From positions 1-24,745 of the forward strand of contig JAAPAO010000538.1 in assembly GCA_013115145.1 (NCBI GenBank): a DNA stretch of 24,745 nucleotides. The letters are read 5' to 3'. Positions 17,562 to 24,745 of this stretch are shown one piece after another (position 1 is the first letter of the stretch; every line of letters starts with the position of its first letter). The notes under the pieces are model-generated. The model searched no databases, was not told where the DNA came from, and saw only the letters and a program-made list of their open reading frames with translations. The DNA is from Perkinsus chesapeaki (Eukaryota > Perkinsozoa > Perkinsida > Perkinsidae). A program made the translations under genes and the position numbers.

Positions 17562-20500
17562 ATGTCCGAACAGCCTCTCTACGACGAGTTCGGCAACTAT
17601 ATAGGGCCCGAGAGTGACGTGGACGAGGCCTCCGATTACGAGAGTAATACAATAATAATTATACCGTATTTCCTTCAAATCCCGTCTCTATAGGCTCGGC
17701 CAGCGGCTCCGAATATGGCGGGGAGGCCTCCGCTCAGGAGCCCGTCCCTATGGACACCACTGAGGACAGCGGGCCAGTGGAGCAAAGGATCGTTCTTGCC
17801 GAAGACAAGAAGCATTATCCCGATGCTGATGAAGTGTATCCGGAAGCAGACGTCGTTTTCCAGGTAATGAGGGGAGACCGCACTGCGAAGATTTTTAAAG
17901 TATCTTTCAGGACGAGGATACTCAGCCTATTACCCAACCTATTATAGCACCGACTAAGACATTCGACTTCGATAAGCTCGAGAAAGAGGTCAGTCCCCGT
18001 ATGAATTTCCTTTGAAGCTCTCGCACAGGTACCGGAGCTGGTCTACGATTATCATTTCCTTGCCGGGCTGATGGAGCATCCAAGCCTCATCAGAAACGTA
18101 GCGCTCGTGGGCGCATTGCATTCCGGAAAGACGCTCCTGTGCGATCTATTGGTCTCGCATACGTGGGCAGACCGGGCCAAGAAATTGGGGAATCTTGATA
18201 AGGAGGTTAAATATACTAATTTCCGCGAGGATGAAATTGACCGGGATCTGACCATCAAGTCAACGCCACTGTCTCTGGTGCTGACTGATACCGACGATAA
18301 GAACTACCTCATTAACGTTATTGACACTCCCGGGCATCCTAATTTCCAAGACGAAGTCACAGCGGCTTTGAGGGTCTCTGATGGCGCCGTTCTCGTGGTT
18401 GATTGTGTGATCGGTGTTACTGATCATACCAAGCGGTTGGTAAAGCACATGTTGTCGGAAGGGCCGAATATGAAGTAACAGGTTTGGAGGGGAGAGGGGG
18501 CCTTATTCCTGGTCAGGTTTGTAGTGGTGCTATCTCAACTCGATCGTCTTGTTCTGGAACTCAGGTTGCCTCCTGAGGATGCATACTTCAAATTGAGGTA
18601 ATATATGTACGGGGAGGCGGGGCTACATCGGCCTCGGACTGGTGGAAGCGATTTCCAATTTGACATTGGTACATTTTCAAATGCTGTATTTGCGATAAAG
18701 TCCGTATACTGGCGACTTCCCTTTAGCGGGAATCTCTGTGGACCTTGTTTGACATAATATTAGTAATGGAATGCGACACATTGGTTTTTATGAATTTCTT
18801 GGGGTTGCCCATGACGCTATTTCTATAAGGCTCAGGAATGCTAGTGAGATAGAGGAAGTCCTTGTTGTAGAATCATGGAGGGTTTCTAGTGCGATAATGG
18901 GAGATACAAAGTGCTTGTGGGAAAAAAGGTCAACGAACCACGCCTCAATTTTGCACCACATCTCGGTGTCGCTTCGTCTGTCTCTGAGCGATCAAGTCTA
19001 ATGTCATTATTCATAGGTATGTTATCCAAGAACTCAACAGCTACATTAGGGAGCAGTGCGAATTGATGGGCCTAAATAAGGACGACTACGTTGTGTCACC
19101 TATTAGAGGAAATCTAGCCTTTGCTAGTGGCCTCTACCAGTTCGTATTTACCACATATTCTTTCGCGAAGTACTACGTCGAGGCCAACACGGATGCATTC
19201 CGCACCAGCGGTGGCGACCAGAATGCTGAGAGCAACAGCCTACCTGCCGCCTTTGGAAGGGCATCTCAGGAGGGCGGCCTCCAGGCGCATCAGGTCAATG
19301 AGTATGCAAGGCGATTGGCTCGGGGCATGTGGGGCGATGTCTGGCGAGATAAGAGGACTGGACAATTTGTGAAGTCGCCACCAAAGGACCAGGGGGAGGT
19401 TCAGAGGACTTTTGTGGAGTTCTTCCTGATACCGTTGTATAAGATGATCGGACATACAATTGGAGAGGAGCAGGAATCCCTGCAAGTGACTTTGGGGGAT
19501 GTTGGCATTTATCTCTCGCAGAAGGATTATTATGCGAAGTCAACAAAGTAATAATGGAAATGCAAGGAGGCCGTCAAATTGATTGTACATATCGGCTTTC
19601 ATTTCTTGGTTGTTGTTCGTACGCGTTTTGCAGCGTCTGAACAGAGGGTGATATAAAGTAGCAAAGCTCTTTGATGGCGTGAGAAATAATAGTGAGCCAA
19701 CCATGCATCTTGAAAGTGCTAGTATTCGGCCCATAGACTTCGTGTGGTGTGATATTATATTACTTATCTTCAATTATTTACGCTTATGAGATAGTTAAGC
19801 TTAAACGGGTGAAGCCGACGAAATCGCCCTCTACGGCTGATCTGGAAGTTCTGTTGGGAAAATCCCTCAAGCATAGAAGATAAACTACTTTGTTAAGAGT
19901 GATGTCCTATTGGCGGTTTTTATTTCAAAAATGTTACTGTCGCGAGATTCGCTTCCGAGCAGATAGTAGCCAATTTCAGGTCTTTGCTGAAGAAAGTGTT
20001 GTCACAGTTCTTCGGCGGTCCACAGCCGTTGGTCGACCAGCTTGTCGCAAAGCTTCCCAGTCCACAAGAGAATGCTGCGGTAATTCACTCGCTTGCATTT
20101 GGTCAGTTATTTTAATGTTCAGAATAAGATAGCGAAGATCTACTCCGGGAATCAGACGGGACAGATCGCAGATGATATGCGAAATCTTCGAGCGAATGGT
20201 GAGCTCTTGGTCCACACTTCCAAGAACTATCACAAGTAAGAAGCGGATACATGGGAAAGCATCAGGTGCTGCCAAGGAATGAAAGTTTGTTTCCTTTTGG
20301 CCTTGGGGCAAATTTCCTGACGAACTTTTCATTGTATCGCCTCCGCATTAGGAACAGATATATGCCCAGAGTCTGGATGGCTTCTTGGTCGGGCGGAGGA
20401 AGTTGGAGTCTCTGTGGGGGAAAATCTTTACCAACTCGTTAAATTTTCATGAGGCAAATGTAGAGACAATTTGCCTTTGGAAATTGATAGCAATTTCGTG

Positions 20501-23007
20501 ATTATTCCTCTTTTTTGCGAGCTCTGTGATGGGAAAGGGCGTCACTGTTTAGCAGCTTTGGCCTCAGGTCTGATATGTCCGGTTTCGATCTCTTCGGTCG
20601 GGTTATGTCCGGCACTTTGAGGGTCGGCGACAAAGTGAAGTAAGATATACCTTTCCGTGGGTTCACTGTGGAATGTTATCCTATCAGAGTCCTCGGTGAA
20701 CGTTATACCCTAGATGACCCAGAGGACTCCAGAGTCGAGACCATCACAGAGCTTTGGATATATGAGGGGAGGTACGGTTATGGTGGTGGCATTGATGTTG
20801 GCATTCGAGTGGAGTTATTGTAGATATCGTGTTGAAGTATCGCATGTTCCGGCTGGCAACTGGGTGCTAATTGGCGGATCGTTGGACTCAGCTGTGGTGA
20901 AGACAAGTAGCAGGCCGCCGTCCAGGGTGTCCTTGGTTATATCGGAGAAATTCTTAGAAGCGATGTTTTACGGTGGAAAAATTATACTCGAAGCTCCCTC
21001 TTGAAAACACCGGACGGTTCCCTGGTATTGCATGATTCTGTTATATTAAATTTGTTGATGAACTTTGTTACTTGACAGCTGATACTATAATGGTGACCTT
21101 GACTGATTCAGCATTCGCCATTGATGTCACTCTCAATCTTGACTGTAGTTTGGATATCATTTCTTAGGCACCATTATTGCGGCTGATAACACGGATGCAG
21201 TGGAGATTTGCAGACCTCTCAAGTTTGCTACCACAGGATCTCTTAAAGTAGCTATTCTTTCCTCACTGCTCGCTACGTCAATATCAGATTGCTTGCGAGC
21301 CTTTGAACCCGTCCGAGCTTCCCAAGATGCTTGAAGGGCTTAGGAAAATCGATCGGTATGGTATCTTAGGTTGAGCGTGCATGTAGCAGCAGCATCCTGT
21401 CAGATCGTTCCCCTTGGTACAGTGCAAAGTGGAGGAATCTGGCGAGCATGTTATTATCGGCACCGGCGAGCTTTACATGGATGTAGTTCTCCATGATCTT
21501 AGAAAACTCTACGGCGATATTGAAATTAAGGTAAAGCCCCGGCGTGGCGTGGCTGAGGGAAGTTGATGTCAGGTGTCCGATCCGGTAGTGCCGTTCTGCG
21601 AGACTGTTATTGAGACGTCACAGTTCAAGTGTTCGGCGGAAAGTACCAATAAGCAGGCTAAGCTGTACATGATCGCGGAGCCACTAGAAAAGGTGAGTTC
21701 ACACAACGGGTCTGTGGCTATTACTATTCTTAGGGAGTCGCTGAAGCCATCGAGGCAGGCGTTGTGACCGGGCTTACTCCTCCAAGGGAGCGAGCTAATA
21801 TATTCGGCAAGGAGTTTGGTTGGGACAAGCTGGCTGCTAGAAATATATGGTAACTGTCCGATCTCAAACCTCGTGTGTGAGATTCTTAAACCAATTCTTT
21901 TGCGGAGCTCGGCTTAGTTACATGTACTTTTGGAGGAGTTACTTGAGAATGTGTTACCGATCAAAAGCACACTGCTCGGCTTGTTGTCAGGGCGTTCGGC
22001 GCCGATCCTATCAACGGTACTAATATACTCCTCAATGAGACTCTCGCCACTGACGCTGAGGCCAGGAACTCCCTCAATCTGGTAGGCTTGATCGCTGGAG
22101 TAGTGGTATTGATTTCCCCTCTAGATCCGCGACAGTGTTGTGTCTGGTTTCCAATGGGCGACCCGCGAAGGCCCTCTTTGTGAAGATAACGTTCGAAACG
22201 TGAAGTTCAAGTTGCTGGATGTGGTCACCTCCAATGTGACGGTAAGAGAGTTCCGCCGTTTATGATCCGCAAAGGAGCTTACATCCTGTCAGGCGGGCGG
22301 TATTGGTCTTGGCTCCGGGCAGATCATTCCGGTAGCTCGGCGTGTTGCTTACAGCAGTATGTTAATGGCGACTCCAAGGTTGATGGAACCGATGATGTTT
22401 GCTGAGATTGACGTAACTAAACAAGTGTTGCTCCGAATTGTATTTTCGATCTTTAGTGTCCAGCTGATTGCGTCTCAGCAGTTTACACGGTATTGTCTCG
22501 ACGACGCGGTCATGTTCTGAAGGATGTTCCAAGAGTAAGTCAAACTAGCTCATCTTGTTCCATATCATGTTCTTCATTCAGCCTGGCACACCGCTTTTCT
22601 GCGTCTACGCCTACATCCCTGCCATAGAGACCTTCGGTTTTGAGACGGACCTCCGTACGCATACCTCCGGCCAGGCATTCGGTACCACTGCCTTCGACCA
22701 TTGGTGAGAATCTTCGGTTTGTCATGTCTTGAAGTGGATTCTCGCAGGTCTGTCGTGCCCGGTGATCCCTTGGACTCGTCCATAATCTTGCGGCCACTTG
22801 AACCTGCACCACAGCCCCACCTCGCCAGAGAGTTCGTAAGTTCTCATTCAAGTGAAGATCGTTAAGGCTAATTTTGAGGTGTAGGTGATCAAGACGCGCC
22901 GCCGTAAGGGCATCGGTGAAGACATCAACGCTCATAAGTACTTCGACGACCCGGAGCTTGTTCAAAGGCTTCAGGCCGAGGAGGAGACGGCGGCCGATGT
23001 GTTCTGA
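17562..23007 (+). CDS. EFTUD2: Snu114/EFTUD2, U5 snRNP GTPase (23 exons, 1,029 aa)
   Basis: EF-2-like GTPase of the U5 snRNP; in the family it controls spliceosome activation and disassembly. Exons: 17562-17643, 17694-17863, 17911-17988, 18029-18474, 18517-18597, 19017-19547, 19980-20079, 20123-20235, 20568-20639, 20688-20771, 20824-20906, 21168-21247, 21288-21355, 21404-21530, 21573-21692, 21734-21849, 21991-22081, 22125-22241, 22293-22412, 22457-22534, 22582-22703, 22748-22835, 22885-23007. They total 3,090 nt, exactly 1,030 codons with the stop. The start gives [11 protein letters not shown], the conserved family N-terminus. G1 is GALHSGKT (138-145) and G3 is DTPGH (209-213), but G4 reads SQLD (265-268) instead of NKxD. 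EF-2 domains II-V follow: [60 protein letters not shown]. All introns are GT-AG; 17 are 40-52 nt. Human EFTUD2 is about 970 aa, so length fits. Confidence 0.97.
18598..19016 (+). other. Long Snu114 intron 5
   Basis: This 419-nt GT-AG intron splits an Arg codon (AG|G) between YFKLR and YVIQELN. The open frame 18771-19001 inside it shows no recognisable sequence. I see no RNA gene or repeat in it. Confidence 0.8.
19548..19979 (+). other. Long Snu114 intron 6
   Basis: This 432-nt intron joins AKSTK to [13 protein letters not shown] through an AA|G Lys codon. It is the longest in the gene. No snoRNA boxes, tRNA or repeat stood out. Confidence 0.8.
20236..20567 (+). other. Long Snu114 intron 8
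   Basis: This 332-nt GT-AG intron runs from GTAAGAAGCG after NYHK(AA|G) to GCCTCAG before [11 protein letters not shown]. No embedded gene was seen. Confidence 0.8.
20907..21167 (+). other. Long Snu114 intron 11
   Basis: This 261-nt intron splits a Ser codon (A|GC) between SAVVKT and TIIAADN. It contains weak C-box-like and D-box-like words near 21056-21102, not enough for a snoRNA call. Confidence 0.75.
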
Positions 23008-23336
23008 TCTACGTCATTACCTGCTGCTATTACTTCTGCTGCTGCTGCTGTTACCCCTCTGGAGTAGATACGTACTAGTTTTAGGAGTTAAACCAATATG
23101 GGTTTCAAGACAATGGCAGTTGTGTTAGTAAACAAGATTTGAGCTAGAAAGCTCTACGGCACACAACATCTGCCCCGTTGCTCATTGCTCGTAGATCAAC
23201 TACATAACATACCTGACTTAGAACAGTATAGGAGGCTCCTTTTGCATGGTTAATTGTGACGTCCTGACTACGACGAGCTCGATTATTATCGAGTAGCCCG
23301 TAGATTGTCAATCTCAATACCAAGCGTGGCAGCTCC
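23008..23336. other. Snu114 3' flank, no gene seen
   Basis: A short CTG-rich run (about 23021-23050) follows the stop codon and probably lies in the 3' untranslated region. No coding sequence or RNA gene is recognisable before 23337. Confidence 0.5.
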
Positions 23337-23702
23337 ATGCATTGGGTTTGCTTTGCACTCGCCGTTGTGCAGGTTTTAATTTTACCACTTATTCGAGGCA
23401 TGTCGGACTCCGTTAACTCTCCGGTCCATCTAAGCTGTCCCGGGGACAGTTGTCGGCAGCTGCTGTCGACCCATGCTGCATGGGTGAAGGCGGGCTTATC
23501 GTGGACCCTGAAAGCCCATATCGTATGCCAACGTTTGGTTGACTGTATGGTCGCTTACAACTGGAATTTACAATGGGATGAAGCTGCTCGCTTCAAGGCG
23601 AGGGCCAACAGTACCGCCAGTCATCCAGACGATGATTCCAGTAGCTCCAGCTCATCAAGTGGCGGTGTCGAGTGCTACAACTTGGTATACTACATATTAT
23701 GA
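23337..23702 (+). CDS. Possible small secreted protein, unrecognised (121 aa)
   Basis: The ATG-started frame begins MHWVCFALAVVQVLILPLIRG, which has the form of a signal peptide or signal anchor: a short N-region, about 16 hydrophobic residues, then a polar turn. The rest has several Cys (CPGDSC, VCQRLVDC), a DDDSSSSSSSS run near residues 98-108 and a short hydrophobic end. No family is recognised. The end may be wrong if a tiny intron lies in the Ser-rich part, because a neighbouring frame (23539-23787) stays open beyond it. It could also be a chance frame. Confidence 0.35.
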   Translation: MHWVCFALAVVQVLILPLIRGMSDSVNSPVHLSCPGDSCRQLLSTHAAWVKAGLSWTLKAHIVCQRLVDCMVAYNWNLQWDEAARFKARANSTASHPDDDSSSSSSSSGGVECYNLVYYIL

Positions 23703-23930
23703 TCAGTTGCAGCTAGTAAGCTATTATATTGCGTTGTCACCAACCCAAAACTTGGGTCTAGTGCGGTATGCGTGCGCAGGCACGTAGTACAAAGCGCGCA
23801 GAATTTTGGGCGAGCGAAATTTCTTGTAAAAAAACGTTTGACATATATATTCTGAATCCCCGTAATTTTCTCTATCGGATAGTGTCATTAGTTTTTTGTA
23901 AGAATTTTTCTCACTTCAGCCCCACCAAAA

Positions 23931-24671
23931 CATACCCGTGGCGTGCCAGCTGAAGTATGCAGAAGCGATGCTATGGTCGTCCAGAAGGAAGAGAAAGATC
24001 CGTCTGTCTGCTTCCCAAAGGTGTCACAGATCCCTCAGAATCACTCCAAGTTCCCTCTTGTACGAGAATGGCTATCGAAAGGATCAGTTCACTTCTTTGT
24101 GCAACTGCGTGGCAATGAACTCCTCGCCCTTTAGAAGAAGCAAAGTATTGAAGCCCGTCATCGACCGCTGCAGTTGGAGACCATAGACGTTGTCACATCT
24201 GGTGTTGTACTTGCCACCTTCACATTGACTGTTGAAGTTGCTGTCAACGACGTTCACGTTAAAATATCTCGAACCAGCGGCAAGTTGGATGTGATCGTGC
24301 CGGAGTCCAACTCCTGCCCACTAGGGCCTCTCGCTGGCGACGCCCTGCCACGCTGCGTCTTCGGTGCCCTTGATTGAAAAGAGGTCTCCATGGTACCAAG
24401 CGTGTCCGACAAGATGGCTGAATCTATGGGCGACTCTTCTGGTTGGATGAACAGAGGGCTTTTTGGTCGAATGCTACCTTTGAAGGTTATAGGAAATAAA
24501 TACACAGGCGTGAATCAACTGAGAGAGTCACTCGCTCTCGTCTATTCTCTTGCTATTGCCGATCGCACCGCTGGTAAGAGCTTTGGCGCCCGCGTGATTT
24601 TGTCTTTGGCACGCGGTACTTCTACACCATTTCAAGATCTAATTAGTAAAAGCCAAGACCAAATTAGTTAA
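23931..24671 (+). pseudogene. Long reading frame interrupted by two stops, unrecognised
   Basis: One frame stays open from about 23931 to TAA 24669-24671 except for TAG 24132-24134 and TGA 24375-24377. It reads, in part, VPAEVCRSDAMVVQKEEKDP, FPLVREWLSKGSVHFFVQLR, (stop), LQLETIDVVTSGVVLATFTL, GKLDVIVPES, (stop), MNRGLFGRMLPLKVIGNKYT and SLAIADRTAGKSFGARVILS. Three options are open: a decayed gene; a gene with short introns (a 48-nt GTTCAC...TTTAG intron, about 24087-24134, would remove the first stop in frame); or chance. No family is recognised. The last codons run into the start of the terminal minisatellite. Confidence 0.35.
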
Positions 24672-24745
24672 CGCCCAGAACAAATTAATATAGCCCAGAA
24701 CAAATTGGTAAAAGCCCAGAACAAATTAATATAGCCCAGAACAAA
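24642..24745. repeat. 20-21-bp minisatellite running off the window
   Basis: Five head-to-tail units of 20-21 bp with the core GCCCAGAACAAATTA run to the last base. Units alternate between ATTAATATA and ATTGGTAAAA or ATTAGTTAAC starts. The array is cut by the window edge. Confidence 0.9.

Noticed and set aside
21040-21110. Box C/D snoRNA in Snu114 intron 11
   Set aside because: The C-box is off consensus (TTGATGA), no terminal stem is visible, and the CTGA words are common by chance.
22540-22965. 141-codon minus-strand frame across the Snu114 3' end
   Set aside because: It is a shadow of exons 21-23, which carry strongly conserved EF-2-like sequence in the other strand.

Overview
The window is nuclear DNA from a eukaryotic microbe. 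The evidence is a 23-exon gene for the spliceosomal GTPase Snu114/EFTUD2, many tiny GT-AG introns (mostly 40-52 nt, often exactly 42), and a tRNA gene lying inside a protein-gene intron. An alveolate such as a Perkinsus-like protist would fit, but that is an inference and no marker in the window proves it. Several clusters of open frames that look like separate genes become one gene when the small introns are removed.

Layout: (1) 1-207, a 23-bp minisatellite. (2) 282-2895 (+), a three-exon gene for an FUSC/ALMT-like membrane protein of about 839 residues. (3) 2896-4899, no recognisable gene, one strong inverted repeat at 4530-4580. (4) 4900-6296 (+), a broken tandem copy of the last exon of that transporter, with three frameshifts. 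(5) 6297-7289, nothing recognised. (6) 7290 to at least 16255 (-), one giant gene with PAS, histidine kinase, receiver, class III cyclase-like and long coiled-coil parts. Its introns hold tRNA-Val(AAC), two tRNA-3'-half-like sequences, two minisatellites and a repeated 17-18-nt motif. (7) 16657-17561, the gap between two divergently transcribed genes. (8) 17562-23007 (+), the Snu114/EFTUD2 orthologue, fully reconstructed at 1,029 residues. (9) 23008-24745, a possible small secreted protein, an interrupted reading frame and another minisatellite that runs off the window.

The most interesting object is the giant signalling gene. Its kinase module keeps the phospho-acceptor His and the ATP-binding N, G1 and G2 boxes. 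Its receiver has Glu where the phospho-acceptor Asp should be, and its cyclase-like domain lacks all six canonical catalytic or substrate residues. It therefore looks like a live sensor kinase joined to two non-catalytic outputs and a coiled-coil scaffold. The second attractive observation is that introns of this gene resemble tRNA gene ends: the sequence around the variable loop supplies a GTAGG splice donor, and the T-run next to the acceptor could double as a pol III terminator.

Exon borders were placed by reading-frame continuity and family knowledge, not by transcript data. Borders at the 5' end of the giant gene, between its kinase and receiver, and in its coiled-coil tail are only partly resolved.
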